Shown here piece by piece: positions 1-12,553 of a stretch of 64,000 bases of DNA. Source of the stretch: Henckelia pumila (taxonomy: Eukaryota; Streptophyta; Magnoliopsida; Lamiales; Gesneriaceae); assembly GCF_033568475.1 (NCBI RefSeq), contig NW_027331831.1:4712001-4776000 (forward strand), given 5' to 3'. A model generated the notes under the pieces. The model had not been told where the DNA came from and did no database searches. It worked only from the letters and a program-made list of their open reading frames with translations. Position numbers and translations under genes: made by a program. The stretch's first letter is position 1. The number at the start of each line of letters is the position of its first letter.

Positions 1-235
1 TTTAAGATTTGGGCTTCTCATTTGTATATTGGGCCGAGATACAAAAACTAAATATAGTCGGGTACTCGATACCCGTTCGGGTTTTGCAAAAAAACCCGAC
101 ACCAAACCCGAAAGTATAAACCGGGTTCGGGTTTTTACCCAAACCCGATTATTTTAAAAAATAACCGACCCGATCGGGTTTTATCCGATCGGGTCGGTTC
201 GGGTACCCGAAACCCGAATCCGAACGCCCACCCCT
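1..235. mobile_element. hAT-like non-autonomous repeat end (CCCGA-rich)
   Basis: This is a low-complexity stretch made of repeated CCCGAACCCGA/GGTTCGGGTT words. It ends in CGCCCACCCCTAG, a terminus often seen in plant hAT-like miniature elements. Only the right end lies in the window. It sits inside the internal region of the minus-strand retrotransposon whose LTR begins at 487. It has no coding capacity. The family assignment rests on the terminus alone. Confidence 0.4.
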
Positions 236-486
236 AGTTCTGATTGTCCTCATTGTTCGGATTCCTACGGTTAGCCATGATCCTGATGTCCATACAGTCC
301 ACATGCTTAATTACGTTATTTAAACATAACATCCTACTCAATAGGCATACACTAGAAATCAAAAACATTATCAAGCATCTTAAACAATCCATAACATAAA
401 ACTTACAGATATGAAGATGAAGCATAGGGTCATGGCGAGAATGCATGTGTGCGACAAACCCAGAGCGAACTGCTCTGATACCAAGC
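236..486 (-). mobile_element. Start of retrotransposon internal region with tRNA-Met primer site
   Basis: Read on the minus strand, the LTR ends at 487. After three bases comes TGGTATCAGAGC (positions 483-472), the standard plant primer-binding site complementary to the 3' end of initiator tRNA-Met. This fixes the orientation of the element as minus and identifies 487-2607 as its 5' LTR. Only about 250 bases of internal sequence follow before the repeat end at 235. No gag or pol is visible in the window, so superfamily cannot be decided here. Confidence 0.75.
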
Positions 487-1074
487 TGTAACGTCCCAAT
501 TTCACAATCGAAATGTTACTCAAACATACATACTTAAATTTGGTAAAAATAAAAAATTTTGTGGAAGCATCATCTTCTTTATTAAAAGGAGCATATAAAA
601 ATTTTACATAATAAAATAGTATCTAAAAATCTTTGCCAAACATGGCCAACAACTAAAGAAAATTAAATTTGTTTGCCTCTCATCAAATAAAAATAAAATA
701 AAACAAATGTTTTTAAAACATCTCCCAAGCTAAAGCGTTCACACTTATGCATTGCCCGTTGGACCGATCTCGGCCTCTTCTTCATGCCCGGTCACATAAT
801 CATCAATGTAAGCATCCACATCATCGTTACCTGCACCATTCAAGTATAGTGAGTCGAAAGACTCAGCAAGAACAGGCAGAAAAAGGATTTTCTACTTTAA
901 AAGAAAAACATTAACTTAAACTTTCATGCAATAAACATAACTTTGATGTAGCCATAACATAAAAATATTTGAGGTGATGAAGTATGAGTAGTGTGGTAAC
1001 CGTCATAACGAGTCATTCATAGTTTTCTGTTGATCAACAAGCATATGGCATTACGCCCGTAAACTTTCATTTTT

Positions 1075-1190
1075 TGGATAGCCGCTTCGGCACTCATCCC
1101 GAAGTGCATACCCCATATAACCATCCTGTGAGCCATGTTTGGATAGCCGCTCCGGATCTCATCCCGAAGTGCATACCCCATATAATCACC
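1075..1190. repeat. Two-copy ~66-bp tandem repeat inside the LTR
   Basis: The word TGGATAGCCGCT(T/C)CGG...CATCCCGAAGTGCATACC occurs twice in direct orientation about 66 bp apart. Each copy contains a short inverted pair, CTTCGG/CCGAAG. It lies downstream of the GC-rich island in LTR orientation. No coding role is visible. Confidence 0.65.
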
Positions 1191-1514
1191 ACAAGACGCA
1201 TAATTATCAAAATATTTTTTATGTATCATATCATTCATCTTATCAAATCATATCATATCATTTTCATAAACCTCGTAATATGCTTATAAAATTTCTCGTG
1301 ATGCTACATGTTTAAATTCCTTCAAATCATTTCATGAAAAAATCACATAATCATGCAATACATAACTTGACCGATCCACGTGAGGCATTTCATCCGTTTC
1401 GGACCCTGAAAACTTTAACATTCTTCATGAACATTCTTAAAAATAATTAAAATACCTTAAAATATCAAAATCATGATTTTTAGGACTCAAAAACTCGTAA
1501 AATAGGGTGGGAAG

Positions 1515-1745
1515 TTCGAGCCTGCGGCGCGGCCGCGCTACCCCTGTAGCGCGGCCGCGCCGTCTCGGCGCTGCCACCGGCGCGGCCGCGCGCACAACCA
1601 GCGCGGCTGCGCCGCCCGCTCGCAAAAGTGCGGGCGCTCGGCACAGGCGCGTTGCTTGGCAGCGCGGGCGCGCCTCCTGTGCGCAGACCTGCGCGACTCA
1701 GGCGCGGGCGCACTGCTTGGCAGCGCGGGCGCGCCGTCGCAACTC
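1515..1745. repeat. GC-rich palindrome island in the LTR
   Basis: About 230 bases are very GC-rich in an otherwise AT-rich region. The island is built from repeated GCGCGGCCGCGC-type palindromes and GGCAGCGCGGGCGCGCC words. Several overlapping open frames here, on both strands, are composition artefacts of the GC repeats. Confidence 0.75.
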
Positions 1746-2860
1746 CTTTTTCCGAAAACTGATCTTTTCTGCACTTTTTCAAAACCACATTGCTTAAGGA
1801 CGATTTTTCCATCAAAAATACCATCCAACAACATCAAAATTTCAAAATAACTTGTACCAATACATCAAACATTTAAAGATTTTGATTCAAAAACCTTCAT
1901 AACTATTTTTACCCAAAAATCTGATATAATGCATTCAAATCTTTCAAAACTCAATAAACATGAATCGAACACATCAGGAATGCTTCACGTATCACAATCA
2001 AGCAACATACTCATAAAATTTTCAAGAAACATGCATAGATCATCAATCAAACACCTAGGGTTTTACCTAAAAAAAAATACATATATTCTTGAATGGGTTT
2101 AAAAACAGTAAAAACTTGTCTGAATCGTCTGATTGGGATTAACCTGGACGGCGGAACGATCTAGCCTTGAGAAGTCGAAGAACCCTAGCTTTGATGCAGC
2201 GTTCGAGTGAGAGAGATTTGAAAGAAAAGAGAGCGTTCAAAAAAAATGAGAGTTCAAAAAAAAAATCTGAACGCTTATTCCTTTTGTGACTAATGGGCTC
2301 CAACACGGCCCATTAGTTACATTTAAAATCCTTTAAAATTTATACTCTCCCAATAAAAATACACTGCATACCTTTAAACTTAATTAAAAAAAATATTTTC
2401 TTACTCGCTTCAAGGCTAAACTCGTTCCTGCGACCCAAGATTAATTCCAACATGAAAACTTTAAAATCATACATATTATAAAATTTCCAGCATTTAATTT
2501 AATCACATAATTAAACATAGCAATTAAACATTCTAAATAACATGCATTAAATCATATAATTTAACCAATTAACCGTGATTAAGCTAGTGGACTTTTTGGA
2601 CCTTACAATGATACTATATATGTAATGGGTTACCTGTTACACTCATAATGGCCTTTTGTGTATGTTTCCTTCGTAATTTTCAGAAATTCCAATCCTTCTT
2701 TTAAAAAAACATACTTATAGTTAAACATTCAAGTAAGTTTTAATTCAACATTCAATTAGTACGTTTCGGAGGTGATTTACATACGTTCGGCGGAGATGCA
2801 TTTTTAGTAATATTTTTTTGAATATACTAGTGTGCAGAAGATTGTTAGGATATATATGGT

Positions 2861-2972
2861 TTAGTTGATTAAGAGGCGACCCTTTGATGATGGTGAATAT
2901 TCAAGGGAGGAAATATTTAGTTGATTAAGAGGCGACCCTTTGATGATGGTGAATATTCAAGGGAGGAAATAT
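2861..2972. repeat. Perfect 56-bp tandem duplication
   Basis: A 56-base unit starting TTAGTTGATTAAGAGGCGAC at 2861 is repeated immediately at 2917 with no visible mismatch. Perfect identity suggests a recent event. Confidence 0.85.
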
Positions 2973-3402
2973 TTAATGCGGACATAAATATTATTTATAT
3001 ATATATATTTGCCTTTTGATTTGGATTTAGATTTGAATTTGCTTTGATGTATATGTAATGTATATATCTTTATTTGAAATTTTCTAAATTTTATATATCA
3101 GGAAAATAAATTTTTATAGTCAATTAAACAATGAAACAAGATTTTAAATAGTACTTGATGGGTCAAAAACTCGAATTTAATTGACTATAAAATTTATTTT
3201 CAACTATATATGTTGCATCATCATATCAAATCCATCCCTTAACTTCTAAAATGAAATATTGATATTTCCGTATCAAATATATTATTTCTCAACAACTTAT
3301 ATATTTCAAATCTATTTTAATTATACTATATTGCGAAGAATGAAGATTTTAGTCCATCAACTTTTATATATATTATAAGTTTAATCTATTTGTTGGTAGC
3401 GT

Positions 3403-3526
3403 CGATGCTATCATTGGGATAGTTATCCCAAGGGCAATTAAATGGACCAAATCAAATCATTTGGGGTGCAAATGTGATTTGGTCCATTCAATTGTCCTTG
3501 AGGGTAGCTACTTCATAGATAGCATG
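3403..3526. mobile_element. Foldback/MITE-like hairpin
   Basis: Two arms of about 51 bases, GATGCTATC...GGACCAAATCA and its approximate reverse complement TGATTTGGTCC...GATAGCATG, flank a loop of about 20 bases. The inner ends are near-perfect and the outer ends are imperfect. This is typical of a small inverted-repeat element. No target duplication was confirmed. Confidence 0.55.
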
Positions 3527-4289
3527 AACTAGTCCCTATTTGTCAATTGAATTTTTATACGAAACTAATAAAACTTAAATCTTATCATATGATCTTTAGT
3601 TTAATCTAGTGTAATACTATTTATTAAGAATCAGGCACCTGTAACAATTACCATCATCTGTTTGATATGGTCTTTTCTTAAATCTCAAAAACACCCTTAA
3701 TTTCATCGTTTCGTACTCGTTATGATTATGAATTGTTTTTAAAATAATATAATATCCTCTTCGTCCCATATATATTGTCCTTTTTGAATTTTCACACTAG
3801 ATTAAGAAAAATATATTGAGAAAACAAATTTTATATAAACTACCTATTTTATCCCTATTCAATATATTAAAAAATGATTGCATAATTTTTAAGGTTTGGT
3901 TAATAGGGATATATTAGTAAAAAAGTGTAAAAAAATATTACTAAATATGATATATGACTATATATTTGGGACAAACAAAAAAGAAAGATTGAAATTTCTG
4001 AAAATTACGAAGTATGCAAACAATGTGATCGAGTTCGTGACTTCCCCTAACAATCCTGACGGATTTTCAATTATTTGTAGTAAAAAGAGTTTTACAAGAA
4101 AATCCATTATTGATAAATCAATTTGAAGTTGAATAAAAGAGTTTATTTGGTTTATTGAATTATCTAATAATTGTGGCGGTTAATAATAATATAAGACGCC
4201 TTGTTTTATTTACGATCACGCCTATTATTGGCCTCATTTATTCGTTTGTATTATCCAAAGTTGTGTGTATATAAATCTCTAGAAATCTG

Positions 4290-4835
4290 AAGGATTCCCA
4301 AGCTTGACCAAGTACATAAATCCATGAGATGGTAGTTTGCTCAAATACCCGAGCCACATTCTGATGACCTTCTCTGAATCCCTGTACTCGATCGATCCAA
4401 GCCGTCATTTTTTCACATTCTTAAGATTGATTCCTTTTGCAATCACATCCACAGAAGTCAATGAAATAATATTATTCACATCAATGCCGATGTGATTCCT
4501 GTTAATGTGTGATTTGGAACGCGAATCCATTCCCCAAGGAGCAGAAAAGTTGCTGGTTATGGTGAAGGCGAAGCTGCAAGAGAAAGAAGCAGTGGCATTT
4601 GTGGAAAGATCAAAAAAACGAAATGGGCTCACGTAGAATGCTCTTTCAACACCAGAAAGAAGTGGGAGCACAGTTGGCTTCTTGGCTTAGGACTATGGAG
4701 TTATTACTCAAAAAATCGCCACCAAAGAAAGTGAGATTGCTTACAGGAGACGACGAGGATGGGGCAAATAAGAAGAGCGGAAGAGCCCAGAGGAGAATGA
4801 GGGCAAAATGGATACATTTTTTAGGAATTTTGGCT
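4290..4835 (-). pseudogene. Unrecognised coding-like remnant
   Basis: I do not recognise this. The minus strand has an 88-codon open frame (4671-4405). It is preceded in another frame by a hydrophobic stretch (about 4825-4780) followed by Ser/Asn-rich sequence, and followed beyond 4405 by another open stretch ending near 4285. Amino-acid content looks protein-like, but frames change and there is no complete gene model. It lies in the block unique to the 3' flank of copy A, so it may be a captured gene fragment or a decayed small secreted or membrane protein. Confidence 0.25.
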
Positions 4836-5404
4836 CTTGGAATTTCAAGAAATAGGCTCTTGGAATTTCAAAAATGTTTACTATGAACTGAGTTATTTCG
4901 AGAGGTGAGAATAGAATTTTGCGAGCAAAAAATAATTCAAATCAAAGTGGAAATTTTTGTTTGTTTGTTTTTTTGGATATAAATGGCTGTTCAAAACAAA
5001 GAAAACGCATTGCACAATGGTTGTGAGAAATAAAACATAATGTTGTGTAAAAAACATTCAGTTGAAAGGAAGAAATTCACCGCAAAGATGATATCTTTTA
5101 TTATATATTATATTCAGTTTCTCACACATATCAACAATATCATTGGTAAAATTTCTATGCTATTGTGTGTTTAATGGTATATAAAAGGTCATTTCGAAAA
5201 TGATATATTAAATATCGACATTTGTCTATATATTGGAATCACGTATAAAACTGTGGATTATATATTTGGGACTACGGATGTATGTAAATAAACCAAGTCA
5301 TTGAAACAAAATCGAAAAATTACCCATTAACCACATCGGCAGCAAGCAAACGGACAAGGAAATAAAACAGATTGCCATTTGAAAACTCAGAAATATAAAT
5401 CGTC

Positions 5405-8400
5405 TCAATGTGTACTTTCAGGAGAATGATGTATCCGACTTAAAATTATTGACTCACGCACAACCAACTCGGGCGCCAGCGCCTCTGAACACACATCAGA
5501 ATTTAGACGAGTACCATAACCAGTAACGCCTGACTTTCCGTCCTCAATGTTGTTATCATTTTTCACCTCAGCTGGAAAAGGAGCATGGAACCCTTCGATG
5601 CTTTCCACAGACAAAGGTCTCTCCCCAATGATCTGATCCTTCAGTGGTAATTCTGATGCTTCATGTTCTTTGGTAGAAACTGGCTCTGCAGATTTTACCA
5701 TTGTGTTGGCCGGTGGTTGATCAAGATTTTGATGGGCAGATACAGTATGAACTTCAGCATCTGATGAAGTATCTGGATTGGTAAAAGGCAGGTTGGAATT
5801 TGAAAATTTCTCCCCGTTTTTAACTTTGTCAAAGCTACCTTTTTGGCTCTCATAAAGGGATATTGCTTTCTGCAATCACAATAGAATCGAAACCAGGAAA
5901 AAATCAATATATGCATACAACGGGCAGTTGAAAATTGGCATTTTAATAGAAACAGACAAGAACAAGGAAATTTCTAAGTGTTCCACAGCAAATTAAAAAA
6001 AATTATGCATGTAATAAAACCAAACAACAGATGCTACTAAAATGGTCTATTTTTTCTGGGTCTTCTGGCTGCTGCTTTTACATCTCAATACAGATGGTGA
6101 AAGGGATCTATCATGGGTTAATAGGAGAAATTACACACAGATTAATAATCTATTTTACCTCATCAGAAAAACAGCATTACCAGCAAAACATCACAAATAA
6201 ATTCACCATATCCCCGCATAATAGTGCCAAAAAAACCAACACTTCACTGTAAAATGATAAGTTGACGCAAGAAAAATTTCACTGATCTACAATGGGCTCC
6301 ACAATTGAAATGAACTGTACGTCATAGTATTCTATATTGGAGTATGCTTATAAAATATTCCTAAACACATAAACACACCATTCTTCAATGTCATAAAATA
6401 CCTGGAAAATAGATTCATCCACAGTTTCAGATAGGGAAAATCTTAAAATTTGGTGAGGTGCTACTTTAGCTTCTATGGCCTCCTGCAACAAAAAACGAAA
6501 ATTAAAAAATATATATAGAGTTTTATGACATGAGTAGAACAATATGATAAAATACAGAAGGCCGTGTTGTTTACCTCGATGAATAATATTTTTAAATCAT
6601 CTATATCAGAAATTATGCAATGGTCCATATCAATAACCTCTCTGCACTGATTGAATAAATCAGGTTCAGTAAGATCTGCAGAAATATCAAGCTTGGAAAG
6701 GTAAGCCAGGCAAAAAGGTACATCATCCTTCTTCGAGATTTTAGCTAAATTACTAGTATCCTCGAGGTTATTTATGGCAGCATCGGCACAATCAATTTCG
6801 GATTCATGAGTGGATTGGTTAACATCATTGGTTGCTGCCTGCTCCTCAGGAAATATTCGTTCATTCTGAGTTGGTTGAATAGATTGACCAGCCAATGCTT
6901 CATCCACATTCAGTGAAAAGTCATTCTCTTTGTCATATGATTGCATCTCCAAGCACACAGTATTACTTGGCCCCTTCCACAAATCTCCAGTTGTATCCCA
7001 GCCACGACCACCAGGCAGGCTTCTAGAATGGTCCCACCCTGGCCCACCGTAACTGTGAGCCTCATCCCGAAAGACAGCATTACTTGCACCCCAAGAATGG
7101 AATGGATTACATGAATCATCAACAGGATTGTGCCAGCCCATTGGGCGAACAGGACCTGAAAATCTGTCATTGTTGGAAATGTGATAAGGAGCATGATGGT
7201 TCGAATCCACGGGTGGTCTGATGCCAAACATTGTTGGAGCTGGAAATGGCTGCACTACTGAATGAAAACTGACAGGGGGCGGAGGATGTGGGAAAGACAT
7301 GAAACCATTTGGAACAGTAGACGGCCAGCTTGGCACGCCTCTCCAAGGATTTCCTTGAATTCTTGCCAGATTAGGATCGCCACTGCTCCTCCTATGACGG
7401 CTGTTCGACTTAAATCTACTGTCATCTTCAATCGAGCTTGACATCAAAGGGCTATCCAACCCTGTTCTCAGGGGAGGAAGAGGTGGAAACGACTTAGAAC
7501 TTCCAGATAAATGGTTATTTCGTGTAAAAGAGGAAGACATTGATAGAGTATCCACATCAGCTTGCGAATGTTCATCTCTAGGAAGCATGTCCATGGCGAA
7601 CTCACGACGTTCCCGAACTTCCTTCCCAGTGTGGTCCTTCATATCTCGAGACCCACTACTCCTCTGCGTCATTTCTACAATATCTATATTTCGTCTTACA
7701 TCAGACCTATTAAACTGCCTCCTATCAGTATTTGAGTATGGAGACTTATCCGGTCGTTTCAATGGTGATGAACGAATGTCTGATTTCAAACGTCTTTCAG
7801 TAGACGACTCTTTCAAATAACCATCTTCTTTCTGACCATGTTTCTCCAGTGAACAAGATGAGGTCTTTTCAGATCCTCCCGTAGCATGATCAGTACCAGA
7901 AGTCATATTTTGTCGAAGTCTTTCTTCATCACTATAATCCCTTTGCTTGTATTCATCCTGTTTAGTGAGCCTGAACAACAGCCAAAGGAAGTGCACGCAA
8001 GTTTGATCAAAACAGAAAACACAATACTAAATTATTGTTTAAAGTAACAGCATATGTGACAGCAGAACACGAAAATATAAGCAATAGCTACGTCATTGCC
8101 TAAATTTCTTTTTGACAATAACAAAAACATGCATCATAATCACATAAAGGTGTCATTGTGTTAGTGAAGATCAAAATTAACCTTCACTTATGCTCCAGTG
8201 AAAATTCACAAGTATATGATACCAAGGGGATTAACACACTCAACCAACAAACTCCACGCCTAAAAAAAACACACACACACGCAGAGAGAGAGAGAGAGAG
8301 AGAGAGAGCACGAAAAGTGTTCCTCCTTTTATTTGAAATTGCACGTCATTATTGGTCAGCAAAAAATAATCGAATATGAACTTTTAAAAAGAAATGGCAG

Positions 8401-11400
8401 AAATTAAAGCATCAGGTGAGAAGAACCACGAAATCTTCCAAAACGAGATCATATTATATATAAATGATCATGTGATAATTACAAAAAGCGGATAAGATTT
8501 CCGCTGAAGTAACTCTTAGTACCCACTAAATATCAACAAAATATAACACTCCAATCTCTGACTAGATTTTAAATCTCTGACCAGACCAAAAATCGAGAAC
8601 ATAGCAAACTCTTTATAAGGTAGTGCTTTTTTCCTTCAAGCACCCCAACTCATTGTAAATGGCAAAACTTTTATAAACTAAGAACTTATCCCCAACAGGA
8701 TAACAAAAAATGAACAATTTTCACTAGGATCGCAACCATTTCTGAGTTTCGCATCAGTATTCTAGTCACAGTTAGTCAAAATAACCTCTGGAATGATGTT
8801 ACTGGACATTAATAATTACCTATAGTTATCCTTTGAAGCAAAAGTGCTTGAGCTGGGTGACCTACACCGTCTGCCATGGCTTAGACTAACTTCAATGTCA
8901 GCATTCCTTGATGTAGATCGCCCTCTGTCAGGTACTGAGTCCATTTGTGCTTCGCTTCCACTTCTCTTTTCTGAATTAAATCTTTGATCTGTGGTACTTC
9001 GGGACCTAACATCATGATTATCCTGTTTTCCAGTAGTTCTTCTCCTACCTTGTTCATCTCTATACCTAACTGTTCCATCATCATGCATTGGACTATCATA
9101 ATGTGTGCTTGAATGTTTAGAATGATGATCAGCAGCATAAACACCATCATCTGAATGCCTGCGGTCAGATTTGTCGCCAGAACAGTCCCTCGTGGCAAGT
9201 TCTTCACTGTACTTTGCTACTCTTTGTCTCTTTTGTCTATCAAAATCATCCGTCTGCTTCCTATCCTTATATCGACTCTCACTTTCAAAATCTTCTCGAT
9301 GCTTTTCCTCCTTGGTAATATTATCTCTACGGCTATCTTCTCTATAATTATTTTCCCGGTGTCTATCATCTCTATCCCCATTTTCGTAATGCCTGATATC
9401 ACTATGTCGACCATTTTTTTCCCCATCATCACAACATCTATCATCCACGCGTCTGCTTTCCCTTTCACTGTCTTCACGATGCCTATAATCCCTGCGTCGA
9501 TCAGCACTGTCCCGATATTTATCATCCTTCCCCTTGGTATCTTTCTCTCCATCTTCACGATGCTTTTCGTTTTTATGTCTATTATCTCTATCCCCATCTC
9601 CATGGTGTCTATCTTCTCTACGCTTGGCATCTTTCCCAACATCTTCTTTATGCTTGACATCCCGTTGCTTATTATCGTACTTCATTTCTTCATGGTACTT
9701 CTCATCCCTTTGCCCATCATTTTTGTGGTCATCTTCGTGATATTTATCTACATAAATTCTATCCTTGGGCTTATCATCTTTGTATTTGACATCCTGGCCA
9801 TGGTCACTTCTTGAGGGCAATCCTCTTTCATCACCTTCTTTAAAATCATCATGATGCTTACCTCTGTTGTCACTGGAGGATTCTCCTCTCCTACGTATCC
9901 TTTTATCAACTTCCTTCTCTAACTCAGGATTTTGTAACTCCACTTTTACAGGAAAATCTGCAGAAAGAAATCAAATTTACAATATAGAAATACTTAGTAC
10001 TCCTCAGGGTTGGCACCATTCCAGAAAACAACTGCACAATGTAGATCAACTAATCTTCTAGATCGATGGACTATAAAATAGTAAAAAACCCATATCCCTC
10101 AAAAAATAAAACTTAAGTTATCCTACTTGTGTTTATGCTATTGAATAATAACTCCACTAGAACTTATGAAGATTCAACACAGCAATACAAGCCTTTAGGT
10201 TGTTTAGATGCTTTACAAACAACACAAAAGGAAAAAGCATTCTAAGAGAAAAAAATTTCGGTTAATACACCATACAGAAAATGAGAATTTAAACAAAAAA
10301 AACAGAAGAATAAGAAAAGCCTTCAACTGACGGGGAAAGGTTGATCAATAGATAAAAATAAACATATTCCTACTATGTAATCAAATCATAACTAAATCTA
10401 GAGGTACCTTTTACACTTTGCATGCCAAATTCATCACAAAAATTAGTAAAATGAGTGGGAGGATCAAGGATGTTAGGAATATAGTAAGGCATCTCTTTCG
10501 TGAAACCAGATATCTTCACTTGCTTCCAGTTCATTGATTAAATATGTTCCTCAACTTTAATCTTATGTCAATTATCCGACTCAACAGTACGAGTACCGTA
10601 CTCCCGTATGGTTTCAAAAGGAGTTAAAATGAAGAAAACAAATGAAACTATAAAATGCCACATAAAGTACTCGAAGTGCTCAGCTAGAAAAAACAGTAAA
10701 ACAAGAAAACCTCTAAACCATTTCACTGGGAGTACTCCCTCCAACTTCCACCTCATTCCAAACCAGTATAAACTCCTATGACGTGACATCTTCTGTAAGC
10801 ACCTGGATAACTCTAACCACCAATAACTCAATCTGAAGGTCATAAACGATATTGCGTAGGCAGATGCACTACTCACTAGACAGAAGTTTCTTGCTTGACC
10901 AGTGGCTCAATCATCAGCATTAGTGGTTGATGCAAAAATAACTTTCAAATTATCAAATAAACAATGATCCTTGAGTGAACCAAATTTTGTTTTTAACCAA
11001 CAGAACTTCTCCACTGCACACAGAAATAAGTATGATACAACGAAAAAATGTCAATAACATGTTCATTCCACAACACAAAAGTCACCTTACCTGAGTTTTC
11101 TCGAGCTCGTTTAACCTTTCTCTCCACAACAAGATCCCCCGACTGTAATTCCTTCTTGGCAACATCCATATCCACTAAATCTGTCTTACCATCCCCGCGC
11201 TTACTAAGCTGGCCTAAATCCTTCTCCTTCTCCTTTTCTGCCCTGCGATCCTTGCCCTTGTATTCCTTCCCTTCTTTCTGACCGGAATAATCCTTCTCAG
11301 ACTTCCTCTTAGACTCTCCTTTACTCCTGCCGTCCTCGTTTTCCACCACAACAGCTGAACTCTCCATCTCTCCAGCACTTACACTTTCATACTTTTTATC

Positions 11401-11841
11401 CTTATTATCATTCTTCCACTCCATTCTCGAACTTTCCCCTTTATTGCTGACTTCCTTCAATTTAGACTCGCTTTTGGCGTTGTCCCCTTTGATTTTCTCC
11501 TTCTCCACGATCCTGTCACTATAGCCTGTTTCTTCTCCACCTCCATTCCACCTGTCTCCACCATCGCGGATGACGGTTTTCTCTTTCCGCCGGTTTGATG
11601 AAAAGTATTCCTCCGAGGCCTCGCCATTCGTATAAACATTCGGATCTTTACCTTCCCTGCCTTCTCGTGCCTGGAATAAAGTTTTGCGTTTCTCACCGGT
11701 AGCTGAATCGCGTGAAACCTTCCCCAAATTCTCATCCCTGCTACCTTTATCCTTCGTCCTTACATCCTCTTCAGAGTCTGGATAATCCTTTGAACTGTGT
11801 TTGCTCTGCTTATGTGATTTGTGCCTCGAACTCCTGGGCAT
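5405..11841 (-). CDS. HIZ2: ZC3H13/HIZ2-like charged nuclear protein, copy A (5 exons, 1276 aa)
   Basis: Exons on the minus strand are 11841-11091, 9957-8820, 7970-6575, 6482-6402 and 5869-5405. All have GT-AG borders and a continuous frame. The protein starts MPRSSRHKSHKQSKHSSKDY and ends LSRIHHSPESTH. Exon 1 is Lys/Glu/Ser-rich. Exon 2 is a long quasi-repeat of Asp/Arg/His/Lys words such as DRDNRHKNEKHRED. Exon 3 has a Pro-rich stretch (FPHPPPPVSFHSV) and a conserved acidic part (FCLAYLSKLDISADLTEPDLFNQC). These features match the plant family annotated 'zinc finger CCCH domain-containing protein 13-like', whose Arabidopsis member (HIZ2) has been linked to the m6A mRNA methyltransferase complex. 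I see no CCCH finger here. Role in nuclear m6A writing is by homology. Copy B is tandem and in the same orientation. Confidence 0.87.
8269..8308. repeat. (AC)n(AG)n microsatellite in intron 2 of copy A
   Basis: A compound dinucleotide run sits in the intron between exons 2 and 3. The matching place in copy B (about 21080-21100) keeps only a short AC run, so the AG part was gained or lost after duplication. Confidence 0.85.
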
Positions 11842-12370
11842 GGCTGTAACTTCAATTCGCCTCTAACAAACTCCCAAGCCCTAAAATTCCCACGAATTGC
11901 ACCACCCAACAACAAAATCAACCCAAACTTTACTTCAAAATTGACCCCGCTGACCCAAAAATTTAAATTAAAAAAAAAAAAGGAAAGCGGACAACCACAC
12001 TACTTAAAAGTAATTCACCACAGATAAACAAAAAAATTAAAAAATGAGAAACCCTAATTCGAGCAGTTTCCAAACCAAACTTCGCACCAATCAAATCCAA
12101 AAGCCGCCTTTATTTCCCCCTTGAAAGTATAGAACCTGGGCCGCTAAGACAAAACCGTCCACAGTCCGAAGACTTTGATCCTTCAGATCGATTGACTGCG
12201 GCGGAACAGAAATATCTAAATACACAATGAACGAAAATGCATTTCATCATCAACATGAAAAATCAAAGTGATTCCGAGAAATTCGTGGGGGAAGAACATA
12301 ATTGGGAAATTCTGAGAGATCGGAGGCGAAAGCAAAAGGGCGTGCCTTTGGGAATCGCGGATGGCTAGTC
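11842..12370 (-). promoter_or_regulatory. 5' leader and proximal promoter of copy A
   Basis: On the minus strand, sequence upstream of the ATG at 11841 contains CGAATTAGGGTTTC (about 12058-12045), a telo-box-like element common in plant growth and RNA-metabolism genes. Similarity to the upstream region of copy B continues to about 12240 and then stops, so the two copies share only about 400 bp of upstream sequence. No clear TATA box was assigned. Confidence 0.45.
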
Positions 12371-12507
12371 AGACCAAACGAGTTGACCTCCGGGGGATAC
12401 GTTGGACTTGCATTCAACATATTTTTTCTGTCTGTAATTGTAATATAAATATTTATGCAAAATTTTTTTTTTTTTTTATGTTTTTCTTCTTTCTTTCTTT
12501 CTTTCTT

Positions 12508-12553
<46 letters not shown>

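Larger units (their letters stand above)
487..2607 (-). mobile_element. Long LTR (5' LTR, 2.1 kb) of a minus-strand retrotransposon
   Basis: The sequence is bounded by TGTAACGTCC at the left and GGACCTTACA at the right, so on the minus strand it runs TGTAAGGTCC...GGACGTTACA. A tRNA-Met primer site follows at 483-472. Around 2230-2130 the minus strand looks like a transcribed leader: pyrimidine-rich, then CTAGGGTTCTTCGAC, then a splice-donor-like CCAG/GTTAATC. It contains a GC-rich palindrome island (about 1515-1740) and a two-copy 66-bp tandem repeat (about 1075-1190). Its right edge abuts the duplicated gene segment that begins at 2608. It resembles the solo LTR at 60398-63290 in termini and in a shared GATC..CCGCC landmark. 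Confidence 0.75.
2608..5404. other. 3' flank of gene copy A: duplicated edge plus inserted block
   Basis: Bases 2608 to about 2750 match the far 3' flank of copy B (about 17617-17780), and homology resumes at about 5310 (B about 18115). Between those points copy A has about 2.5 kb that replaces about 340 bp in copy B. That block holds a perfect 56-bp tandem duplication, a hairpin element and an ORF remnant, listed separately. No intact gene is recognised. Confidence 0.65.

Noticed and set aside
1437-1850. Several overlapping Ala/Arg-rich ORFs on both strands
   Set aside because: Artefacts of the GC-rich palindromes in the LTR. No start context, domain or splice logic.
9155-9814. 219-codon plus-strand ORF, Ile/Phe-rich, with a counterpart at 21983-22642
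   Set aside because: It is antisense to exon 2 of the ZC3H13-like gene. Repeated Asp/Arg/His/Lys codons read backwards as hydrophobic codons without stops. Conservation in both copies follows from the sense gene.
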